Shown here piece after piece: positions 36,569 to 43,773 of a stretch of DNA of 64,000 nucleotides. The notes under the pieces were generated by a model, which worked only from the letters and a program-made list of their open reading frames with translations, was not told the DNA's origin and did no database searches. The stretch is taken from the NCBI GenBank assembly GCA_964571195.1, contig CAZNAD010000005.1, positions 62,001 through 126,000 on the forward strand, in the 5' to 3' direction. Position 1 is the first letter of the stretch; every line of letters starts with the position of its first letter. The position numbers were made by a program, and so were the translations under genes. The DNA is from PALSA-1006 sp964571195. GTDB lineage: Bacteria > Pseudomonadota > Gammaproteobacteria > Burkholderiales > Gallionellaceae.

Positions 36569-37498
36569 CTATTCCAAGTCGGCTTGTAATTGTGATTCTG
36601 GACTGGTTTGTGCCGCCTGCAACATCGCCTCTCGCGATGCCGGTGTCTCCAGACTGATGCGCCCCAGCACGCCGTCGCGGTAATCTTGCAGCAAAGTCAG
36701 CGCGGCTTTTTCCAGATCGAACGCGCCACCTTTGATGCGATAGCCGCGTTTTTTTGCTACGGCTTCGATGAGGTGGAAGCCGTCAACGGTAGCCCCCTCT
36801 CCCTTGCCCTCTAGGGGCGAGGGGATGTTGAAGCCGTAGCGTTGCGTGACTAGGGCAGGGTAGTGCTTGATCAGGATGTCGCCGAGGAAGGCGGCGACTT
36901 CTTCGTCGATGACGGCGTTGCGGCCTATCGAGTGGCTGGCGGCGAGCATGAGGCCGTCGCTGTCGTGTTCGATCTTCGGCCACATCAGCCCCGGGGTGTC
37001 GATCAGGGTCATGTGGTCGTTGAGGTCGAAGCTCTGCTGGCTTTTGGTGACGGCGGGTTCGTCGCCCACGTTGGCGGCGCGGCGTTTGAGCAGGGCGTTC
37101 ATCAGCGTCGATTTGCCGACGTTGGGGATGCCCATGATCATCATGCGCAGCGGCTTGAGCGTAGTGCCGCGATGCGGCGCGAGCTTGAGGCACAGCCCCG
37201 GTACTTTGGTGACGTCGCCGGGTTTCTTGCACGACAGTGCGACGGCATGTACCCCTTTCTGGCTGTTGAAGTGATCCAGCCAGGCTTTGGTGGCGACGGG
37301 GTCGGCGATGTCGGTCTTGTTGAGTATCTTGAGGCAGGGGCGCTGGCGGTGTTCGCGCAGCTCGCGGATCATGGGGTTGCTACCGGCGGCGGGTACGCGC
37401 GCATCCAGCACTTCGATGACGACATCGATGCGCTCCATGGTCTCGGCGGCTTTCTTGCGCGCCGAGGTCATATGTCCGGGGAACCATTGGATAGCCAT
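36569..37498 (-). CDS. Circularly permuted ribosome-assembly GTPase (RbgA/YlqF-like)
   Basis: 309 residues. The G motifs are in permuted order: G4 LNKTDIAD, then G1 MGIPNVGKSTLMN, then G3 IDTPGLMWP, with the N-terminal WFPGHMTSARKK signature. The family matures the 50S ribosomal subunit. Near residue 228-240 a stretch (SPLEGKGEGATV) is encoded by a CCCTCTCCC-type palindromic repeat that appears to have been inserted in frame. The C-terminal RNA-binding helical domain follows intact, so the gene probably still works. Confidence 0.9.
   Translation of the reverse strand: MAIQWFPGHMTSARKKAAETMERIDVVIEVLDARVPAAGSNPMIRELREHRQRPCLKILNKTDIADPVATKAWLDHFNSQKGVHAVALSCKKPGDVTKVPGLCLKLAPHRGTTLKPLRMMIMGIPNVGKSTLMNALLKRRAANVGDEPAVTKSQQSFDLNDHMTLIDTPGLMWPKIEHDSDGLMLAASHSIGRNAVIDEEVAAFLGDILIKHYPALVTQRYGFNIPSPLEGKGEGATVDGFHLIEAVAKKRGYRIKGGAFDLEKAALTLLQDYRDGVLGRISLETPASREAMLQAAQTSPESQLQADLE
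36793..36824. repeat. CCCTCTCCC-type palindromic repeat inside the GTPase gene
   Basis: CCCCCTCTCCC ... GGGGCGAGGGG within the coding sequence; same kind of element as at 9243 and 61130. It is read in frame as SPLEGKGEGA on the minus strand. Confidence 0.65.
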
Positions 37499-37636
37499 GA
37501 CGGGATACTGGGATGTTGGTTGAGGATGTGTCGCAACGGGGACAGCCCCGAGCTGCGACGACTGAGGGGCGGATTGTACGCTAGCGCTGCCCGACTTGCG
37601 ACAGCGCGGCAGAGGCAGGCCGGGACGGCCTCGGGT

Positions 37637-37930
37637 TCAGACGCAGCCGGTGGGTTTGGGCATGCCGCCGTATTTGGTGATCGGTTTCATCGGCCCGGTC
37701 ATCCACAGCTCGAACACGTCTTTCTGGTCTTCGCCGATGTGTTTGGCGAATTTGCGTATCGGTGGTACCGAGCCGAGTTCTTCGTAATATTCGCGCGCTT
37801 TCATGATCTGTTCCCACTTCTTGTCGTTCAGTTCGTAGCCGTCTTCTTCGGCCATCAAACGACCGACTTCCGGTGTCCATTCACTCATGTCTACCAGATA
37901 ACCGTCTCCATCACGCTTGGGGATTTGCAT
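37637..37930 (-). CDS. TusE-like DsrC-family protein (single C-terminal cysteine)
   Basis: 97 residues, DsrC/TusE fold (DGYLVDMSEWTPEVGRLMAEEDG...LNDKKWEQIMKAREYYEELGSVPPIRKF). The C-terminal arm ends PKPTGCV, keeping the penultimate Cys96. Position 85, where true DsrC has its second redox cysteine, is Thr, so it cannot form the DsrC intramolecular disulfide or trisulfide. It could transfer sulfur in TusE fashion. It lies between the GTPase and sqr genes; no tusBCD is nearby. Compare the true DsrC at 61215 and the cysteine-less homologue at 56150. Confidence 0.9.
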   Translation of the reverse strand: MQIPKRDGDGYLVDMSEWTPEVGRLMAEEDGYELNDKKWEQIMKAREYYEELGSVPPIRKFAKHIGEDQKDVFELWMTGPMKPITKYGGMPKPTGCV

Positions 37931-38080
37931 CGTCAGTACCTTTCATCTCAGGGGATGCGGCATTCAATCTTGCCCGAGTAATGTAGTCAATTACTCTAAA
38001 GGGGGGGATGAGGCCGGAGCGGGACGAAAAAATGCCGCCGCACTGTGGAGATGCGGCGGCACTGGTCGGTTGCAACAGGG

Positions 38081-39352
38081 TTATTTCAGTTTTTCGATAC
38101 CCATCATCTTGAGGATGCTGCCTTCGTAGAACGGTTCGGAGGTGCCTTTCTTCATCTTGCGGATGAAGTATTTCTCGAACGCGACTTTGGCCAGATGCAC
38201 CCACTTGCCTTCGGAGAACCAGTTCACGTTGCGCGGCGGGATCTGCGGGATGGCCACAAACGCCACGCCGCTTTCGCCGAAATCGGCCAGGCAGACGGCG
38301 TTCCAGGTAGCTTCCTGATCGGCTGGCTCGCCGGTGAGGTCGGCATGGATGTTGTGCACGGTGGCGGTCACCATGGACTCGATCATGTAGCCGGTCTTCG
38401 GCGTGCCAACCGGGATCGGGGTCGGCTCGACCGGCGGGATGGCGACACACACGCCGACCGCGAAGATGTTTTTGTACTTCGCGTTGCGCTGGTGTTTGTC
38501 CACGGTGATGAAGCCGCGCGGATTGGTCAGGCCTTCGATGCCGAACACGGCGTCCACACCTTTGAAGGCGGGCAGCATCATGCTGTACTTGAACGGCAAC
38601 TCGTGCTTTTTCTTCTCTTGTCCCATGTCATCATGTTCGGTGACGTACATCTTGCCGTCTTCGACCTTGGTGACCTTGGCGTTGCAAATCCACTTGATGT
38701 GTTTGTCGCGCATGCCGGATTCTAGGATGCCTTTGGAATCACCCACACCGCCCAGACCGAGGTGGCCGATATACGGTTCGGAGGTGACGAAGGTCATCGG
38801 TACCTTGTCGCGAATCTTGCGCTTGCGCAGGTCGGTCTCCATGATGAAGGCGTATTCGTATGCGGGGCCGAAACAGGAGGCACCTTGTACGGCACCGACC
38901 ACGATGGGGCCGGGATGTTTGCAGAAATGATCCCACTCGTCGTGTGACTTCATGGCGTGATCGACATGGCAGACGGAATAGGTGTGGCCGCCGTGTGGTC
39001 CCAGGCCTTCGATCTCTTCGAAAGCCAGTTTGGGGCCGGTGGCGATCACCAGATAATCGTAAGCGAGCACCTTGCCGTCGTTAAGTTCGAGCTGGTTCTG
39101 ATCGGGGTGGACGCGCTTCACGCCGGTGGAAATAAAGTCGATGCCTTTGCGCTCGAGATAGGTACGCACCGGGAATTCGATCTGTTTGCGCTCGCGCCAT
39201 TTGACGCCGACCCAGGGGTTGGACGGGACGAAGTGGAAATTCTCGCTGTTCGAGACCACTGTCACGCGGTGTTGCTTGTCCAGCTTGTCGCGCATCTCGT
39301 AGGCTGCCGGCATGCCGCCTATCCCCGCTCCCATGATTACGATGTGTGCCAT
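38081..39352 (-). CDS. sqr: Sulfide:quinone oxidoreductase
   Basis: 423-residue FAD enzyme that oxidises sulfide to sulfur/polysulfide and reduces quinone at the membrane. FAD motif IVIMGAGIGGMPAAYEM; FVPSNPWVGVKWRER. Three redox cysteines are at 128 (SVCHVDHA), 160 (GASCFGPAYEY) and 354 (WNAVCLAD), the same arrangement as in the Acidithiobacillus ferrooxidans enzyme. The C-terminal membrane-anchoring segment WVHLAKVAFEKYFIRKMKKG is present. It is transcribed alone from a control region at 39421-39510 that is duplicated upstream of soeA. Confidence 0.95.
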   Translation of the reverse strand: MAHIVIMGAGIGGMPAAYEMRDKLDKQHRVTVVSNSENFHFVPSNPWVGVKWRERKQIEFPVRTYLERKGIDFISTGVKRVHPDQNQLELNDGKVLAYDYLVIATGPKLAFEEIEGLGPHGGHTYSVCHVDHAMKSHDEWDHFCKHPGPIVVGAVQGASCFGPAYEYAFIMETDLRKRKIRDKVPMTFVTSEPYIGHLGLGGVGDSKGILESGMRDKHIKWICNAKVTKVEDGKMYVTEHDDMGQEKKKHELPFKYSMMLPAFKGVDAVFGIEGLTNPRGFITVDKHQRNAKYKNIFAVGVCVAIPPVEPTPIPVGTPKTGYMIESMVTATVHNIHADLTGEPADQEATWNAVCLADFGESGVAFVAIPQIPPRNVNWFSEGKWVHLAKVAFEKYFIRKMKKGTSEPFYEGSILKMMGIEKLK

Positions 39353-39420
39353 GTCCGTCCCTTCTTAGAATTTTGGTTGATAACATTACCCCAGTGCATC
39401 ACGCAAAACGGGTCGTCGCG

Positions 39421-39510
39421 CGAGCTTTTGCGAGTGGCGCTATTAGGCGCAATCACGCCTCGGGGTGTCTATAGCTACATCGGGTGGGTAGGGATATAAC
39501 CCTGATGGGG
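39421..39510 (-). promoter_or_regulatory. sqr control region, copy of the soeA control region
   Basis: Read on the minus strand, these 90 bp align without gaps to 43647-43736 with about 69 identical positions. It contains CCC-ATCA-GGGTTATA (39495-39509), a second ACCCGATGTAGC box 25 bp further, TATAGACAC, and the fully conserved GATTGCGCCTAATAGCG. The sqr start is 69 bp downstream. Confidence 0.8.
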
Positions 39511-39572
39511 AGGGGGTTCTTTTTGGGGGCGGGATAAGCGCCGGGAAAACCTGTGGATACAGGCCGGTGTCA

Positions 39573-39605
39573 CGGTATCGCAAGGCCGGGGGCGATGCGA
39601 TACCG
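39573..39605 (-). terminator. Hairpin downstream of the DUF3365 haem-protein gene
   Basis: Perfect 9-bp stem CGGTATCGC / GCGATACCG, 11 bp after the minus-strand stop. No T-run follows, so it may be a factor-dependent terminator or mRNA 3' end stabiliser. Confidence 0.4.
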
Positions 39606-39615
39606 GAGGGGAGGG

Positions 39616-40182
39616 TTACAGTGAGCGTTTGATACTCAGGCCGCCGCGAATCTGTCCGGGGGCATAACCTGTCGCCTGGTCGTGGGGATATTCTTCCGTC
39701 AGGCGCGCTTTGACATCTGCCGGAATCTGTTCCGTGTTGCCGTGGCAGCTGACACAGCCGGGTTGCAGTGCGATCGCTTTCATATAACGGAAGCTGTTGC
39801 CAGCGGGTTCTTTCACGATTTCGGCGAATTCCATCGCGTCCGCTTTCTCGCCTTTGGCCAGACGCGCTTCAAAACTTTGCAGCACTTTTTGTTCCCAGGC
39901 ATCGGGCGTGCCTAGCAGCGGGTTGCGGACTTTCAGTGAGACGCGGGTCAGTTTCCAGCCTTGTTTGCGCGAGATATCGGCAGCGGCTTTGGGCGCGATG
40001 GTCTTGCATACGCCGATTGCGGATGCCGGGCCGCCTTCAGTCACGGCCTTCTGGTTCTCGCCCACCAGTTGTTTCATGAACGGGAGCGCCACGGCACGGC
40101 TTTCTTCCTGGAGTTTGGAGAGGTCGTCGGCCCAGGCGGGCAGGGTGAACAGGGCGAATATGAAGGGTAATGATCTGTACAT
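39616..40182 (-). CDS. Periplasmic DUF3365 (Tll0287-like) haem c protein
   Basis: 188 residues. Signal peptide (FIFALFTLPAWADD) and a DUF3365 domain with one haem motif PGCVSCHG near residue 146. Family members bind haem c as periplasmic sensors or redox proteins. It sits between sqr and the Crp/Fnr and NarX/NarL-like regulator genes, and may take part in sulfur or redox sensing or electron transfer; that is inference. Confidence 0.86.
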   Translation of the reverse strand: MYRSLPFIFALFTLPAWADDLSKLQEESRAVALPFMKQLVGENQKAVTEGGPASAIGVCKTIAPKAAADISRKQGWKLTRVSLKVRNPLLGTPDAWEQKVLQSFEARLAKGEKADAMEFAEIVKEPAGNSFRYMKAIALQPGCVSCHGNTEQIPADVKARLTEEYPHDQATGYAPGQIRGGLSIKRSL

Positions 40183-40354
40183 GGGGTTTCCTTTATAGAT
40201 ACGAAGTGAAAATTGCTATCCTCGAAACGCGCGGAAGCGCCGCCCCTTGCCTAACGGGGCGGTGCAGAATAAAAAAACCGGTACAGCGTGTCTGTGAGTT
40301 AAGTCACAGAGCCCCGGGCGAGTGCACGGGGAGCTTGCGTCAGCAGGGGGAAGG

Positions 40355-40819
40355 TCATTTTTCCGCTTTGAGCTGCCAGGCGGAATGACAGGAGACACAT
40401 TTCGCGACCGAGGTGGTCAGCATGGCTTGTAACTGGGCGACCGGTTTGCCGCTTTCGGCAGCCTGTGCCAGATCGTCCATGTCGTGGTGCACGCTCATGC
40501 CCAGTTGCTTGAAGGACAGCGGCAGTTTGGCCATCAGTGCCGGATTAACATCGGCAGCGGAACCCATGCCGGCGAGGCGGGCGGCACCGGCGACCTGTTT
40601 CATGTCGTTGCGATTGAGGCCGTCCAGGATGCCGTGTACTGCCGATAACAGGCCGCGCATTTCGGCAAGAACCAGATTGCGTTCGCTATCGGTCATTACC
40701 ACGGCGGTTCTGCCGTCTGTGCCCGCAGCGGTGTTGCCGCGCACAACGAACCAGGTGATGGTGACGATGGTGACGCCCCAGAGCAGGAGAGCGAGTAGTG
40801 CGAGCTTGTTCGATTTCAT
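40355..40819 (-). CDS. Membrane-anchored haem c protein with C-terminal CVSCH
   Basis: 154 residues. One N-terminal transmembrane helix (LALLALLLWGVTIVTITWFVV). A helical periplasmic part follows, and the single haem motif AKCVSCHSAW lies ten residues from the C-terminus, an arrangement like cytochrome c'-type four-helix bundles. It is preceded on the minus strand by the Crp/Fnr gene (137-bp gap). Function unknown; a membrane-tethered electron carrier or sensor is plausible. Confidence 0.8.
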   Translation of the reverse strand: MKSNKLALLALLLWGVTIVTITWFVVRGNTAAGTDGRTAVVMTDSERNLVLAEMRGLLSAVHGILDGLNRNDMKQVAGAARLAGMGSAADVNPALMAKLPLSFKQLGMSVHHDMDDLAQAAESGKPVAQLQAMLTTSVAKCVSCHSAWQLKAEK

Positions 40820-40956
40820 GATGTTCCCGTGAGTGATGGAAGAGGGTCATGCCGCCGACGACGGCATGACCGGGCGCACTATAGGTAAAACGCGGGAAGC
40901 GGTCTGTGAGGAATGTTACAAATGCGGAGATGGCGCAGCGCTGGCGCGTGACCGCA

Positions 40957-41622
40957 TCAGAGTGTGGCGAATCTCTTCAATGCGGCGGCATCGACGATAT
41001 CGATCTGTTCCCGTCCGAGTCTGACCCAGCCTTGTTCGGCAAAATTCTTCAGCAAGCGGCTCACGATCTCGCGCACGCTGCCGAGCTCGTCGGCCAGTGC
41101 CTGATGGGTGGTTTGTAGCGGGCTGGTTTTGGTGGCGAGCAGGGCGGCAAGACGCTGATCCAGTTTCTGGAAGGCCACTGCGGAGACCAGTTGCATCAGG
41201 TCGGTGAGGCGTTCGGAGAACAGGCTGAAGATGTAATCGCGAAAAGCGTCGCTTGATGACAGCAGTGTCCTGAATAGCGGCACCGGCAGGGTCACCAGTT
41301 GGACGTCCTGATCCACGATGCCGCGCGCGGAGTAGGCGGCGTGTCCCAGCAGGCAACTACTGGTCAGGATACAGCTCTCGCCGGGACAGACCCGGTATAG
41401 CTGTAGCTCGCGGCCATTGGCGGCAGCCTTGATGACGCGGATGTTGCCGGAGAGCAATAGGGGGAAGCCCTGGCAGGGCTGATTCTCGTCGAACACCACT
41501 GTGCCGGAGGGGAGCCGCATCATGGTCGCGTTGGACAGCAATACATCAAGTTCGGTTTGCGGCAGGGCGGCGAACATCGGGTAATGTCGCAGCAGCTCAA
41601 CTTGGGTGGCGGTGTCTATCAT
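40957..41622 (-). CDS. Crp/Fnr-family transcriptional regulator
   Basis: 221 residues: cNMP-type beta-barrel domain about 15-130, dimer helix, then a winged helix with recognition segment LADELGSVREIVSRLLKNF. The barrel holds a cysteine-rich stretch (VCPGESCILTSSCLLG) without the N-terminal cluster of true FNR, so redox or thiol sensing is possible. It is placed between the haem proteins and the NarL-type regulator in the sqr-soe region, a candidate regulator of sulfur genes. Confidence 0.9.
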   Translation of the reverse strand: MIDTATQVELLRHYPMFAALPQTELDVLLSNATMMRLPSGTVVFDENQPCQGFPLLLSGNIRVIKAAANGRELQLYRVCPGESCILTSSCLLGHAAYSARGIVDQDVQLVTLPVPLFRTLLSSSDAFRDYIFSLFSERLTDLMQLVSAVAFQKLDQRLAALLATKTSPLQTTHQALADELGSVREIVSRLLKNFAEQGWVRLGREQIDIVDAAALKRFATL

Positions 41623-41659
41623 CTATGGCGCGGTCGGCCCGCAAGCGGGCGGGGACGGA

Positions 41660-42331
41660 TCAACAGCTCGGTGGATCATCTTTGTTCAGGGCGTTCTGTT
41701 CCGTGGTGAACAGAACCGCAGCTTTCACCCGCGATGACAGGTTGAGTTTGTTCAGGATATGGCGCACATGCTGCTTGACCGTGTCGTAGCTGATCTTCAG
41801 CGTCTGCGCGATGGCTTTGTTACTTTCGCCGCGCGACAACAGTTGCAGGATCTCGCGTTCGCGTTCGGTGAGCAGTTTGAGCGAGTTCTTCGGTTCCTCG
41901 GGCTGTTCCCCGCGCAGCATGTCTATCATCTTCATGGTCATGGTGGGAGCCACCACCAGTTCTCCCGCAGCCACGCGGCGAATGGCGTCAACCACGTCGT
42001 CCGGTGCCATGTCTTTGAGCAGGTAGCCGCGCACACCGGCACGGATGGCATTGGTCAGGTCGGCTTCGGAGTCGCTCATGGTCAGCATCACCGCCGGAGT
42101 GGTGACGCCTTCGCTGCGCAGCAGTTGCAATAGCGAGATACCGTCCAGCGGCTTCATGCGCAGATCGACGATGAGCAGGTCTGGTTTCTTGGACAGCAGC
42201 GGGCGCAATTCATCAATGCTGCCGACCGCCCCCAACACGGTGAAGTCGTAGCAGTTGGCCAGCAGTTCGCCGAGTCCGCGTCGGCACAAGCCCTGGTCGT
42301 CTACCAGTACCACTTTCAATTTGTCACTCAT
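41660..42331 (-). CDS. NarL/FixJ-family response regulator
   Basis: 223 residues; receiver with phospho-acceptor Asp56 (LLIVDLRMKPLDG) and a C-terminal LuxR-type helix-turn-helix (LTEREREILQLLSRGESNKAIAQ, then VKQHVRHILNKL). It overlaps its kinase gene by 8 bp, a clear pair. Located between sqr and soeA, it is a prime candidate for binding the shared inverted-repeat motif upstream of sulfur genes. Confidence 0.92.
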   Translation of the reverse strand: MSDKLKVVLVDDQGLCRRGLGELLANCYDFTVLGAVGSIDELRPLLSKKPDLLIVDLRMKPLDGISLLQLLRSEGVTTPAVMLTMSDSEADLTNAIRAGVRGYLLKDMAPDDVVDAIRRVAAGELVVAPTMTMKMIDMLRGEQPEEPKNSLKLLTEREREILQLLSRGESNKAIAQTLKISYDTVKQHVRHILNKLNLSSRVKAAVLFTTEQNALNKDDPPSC

Positions 42332-43559
42332 GTGCCGCTCTCCAGTCCAACGATGGTTCGGGGAAAAACAGTTGCACCTGCGTACCGAGTCCGGCGGCGC
42401 TTTCGACTTTGATCTTACCCCCTATCCGGTGCGCCCGCTCGCGCATGATCATCACGCCATAATGTCCTTCCACAGGGGTGAAGGTGCGCGCGCCGCTGCC
42501 GTTATCTTCGATGGTGAACACGAAATAACCGCAACTGGCGTCAACGAACAGACGGGCATGTGTCGCGCCGGAATGGCGGGCGATATTGGTCAATGCCTCG
42601 CGCACGATATGGTAGGTCTGGATCTCGTGTTCCAGCGGCAGCTCCAGATCGACCAGGCGGTTGTGGTATTCCAGCACGATATCGTTGCGCTTGCGGAACT
42701 CGGTAGCCAAATCGTTCAATGCGGCGGACAGACCGCCGTTATTCATCTCGCAACGGAAGTCGGCGATCAGATCGCGCGCGCTTTTTTGTCCGATTTCGAG
42801 CGCCTCATCGACATCACGGGAATAACCGGTCGCCAGCTCGGTGTTGCCGCTGCGCACGGCTTCCAGTAGCAGGCTGACGCGCATACGGGCATAGGTCAGC
42901 GTCTGTGCCAGCGAATCATGGATGTCGTTGGCGATCACCTGGCGTGCGGCGATCCGTTCGCGGCGGCGTATCTCGCGATTGACGCGGGTATGTTCGATGG
43001 CCGCGCTGATCATCTGGGCGAAGGTGGTGATGGTGTCGGTGTAACGGTTCGCCGCGTCGCAGGGAGTATCGAAAAACAGTGTCAACACGCCGAGCGGGGT
43101 CTCGGACGTGTTGGAGGCAAGCGGTGCCGCGATCAGTGATTGGAAGCGACACGTGGTGTAACAACAATTCTGGCGCGCATCGCAGGTGCTGATATCTGTG
43201 GAGCGAACAACGTGGCCTAGGGTGGCGATGTCGCTGACTTCGCAATCCAGCTCGACAAAATTCTCCGCCTCTTCCTGCAACTGTGCAGACAGTCCGGCTG
43301 AACTGATGGTTTCCAACGTACAGCCGTCCGGTGACAGCAGACGGACCACGCCAGCCGTGGCACCGACCGCATCGACGATGTTCTCTATAAAGTTTTCCAG
43401 CAGGGCACGGAGTTCCCCCATGCGCGGCGCGGAGAATTCATACGACAGGCATGCGCCCACTCCGCCATCCGTGCCGGGTGGAGTGAAGTCGGGTTCACCG
43501 ACCCACAGGAAGCTACTGTCGGTTGAGTCGGAGATTGGGATCGTTTTTTTCTGCATCAA
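42324..43559 (-). CDS. NarX-like soluble histidine kinase with cysteine-rich GAF domain
   Basis: 411 residues, no transmembrane helix. The GAF-type sensory domain (about 50-205) contains a cysteine cluster (STCDARQNCCYTTCRF) at about 125-140 that could hold an Fe-S cluster or react with sulfur species. HisKA_3 dimerisation box RQVIANDIHDSLAQTLTYAR and HATPase_c (REALTNIARHSGATHARLF; EDNGSGA) follow. It is cotranscribed with the NarL-type regulator and divergent from soeA across a 214-bp control region. A cytosolic redox or sulfur sensor role is inferred. Confidence 0.9.
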   Translation of the reverse strand: MMQKKTIPISDSTDSSFLWVGEPDFTPPGTDGGVGACLSYEFSAPRMGELRALLENFIENIVDAVGATAGVVRLLSPDGCTLETISSAGLSAQLQEEAENFVELDCEVSDIATLGHVVRSTDISTCDARQNCCYTTCRFQSLIAAPLASNTSETPLGVLTLFFDTPCDAANRYTDTITTFAQMISAAIEHTRVNREIRRRERIAARQVIANDIHDSLAQTLTYARMRVSLLLEAVRSGNTELATGYSRDVDEALEIGQKSARDLIADFRCEMNNGGLSAALNDLATEFRKRNDIVLEYHNRLVDLELPLEHEIQTYHIVREALTNIARHSGATHARLFVDASCGYFVFTIEDNGSGARTFTPVEGHYGVMIMRERAHRIGGKIKVESAAGLGTQVQLFFPEPSLDWRAAHE

Positions 43560-43646
43560 CTTGGTCGGGCTGTCCGAAAACGTTCCGCAGACTAAGGTGA
43601 ATTCTTCAAAATATCAATAACCCAGGAGAGGAAAGCGACCCACTCC

Positions 43647-43736
43647 CCCCATTAGGGTTATACATGTCCCCGCCCGATGTGGGTATAGACACTGGTCGGA
43701 GCGATTGCGCCTAATAGCGGTAGTCGCAGAAGTTCG
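43647..43736 (+). promoter_or_regulatory. soeA control region, copy of the sqr control region
   Basis: Contains CCC-ATTA-GGGTTATA (43648-43662), a second GCCCGATGTGGG box 25 bp on, TATAGACAC, and GATTGCGCCTAATAGCG. It aligns gap-free with the minus strand of 39421-39510. It lies between the divergent histidine kinase and soeA and could drive both. Confidence 0.8.
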
Positions 43737-43773
43737 TTCGGGGGCACGGTTTTTCGTGGCTGGTCGATGCGAC

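Noticed and set aside
40240..40262. GC-rich hairpin CCGCCCC / GGGGCGG as a terminator
   Set aside because: On the minus strand the T-run precedes rather than follows the stem, and on the plus strand no gene ends there.
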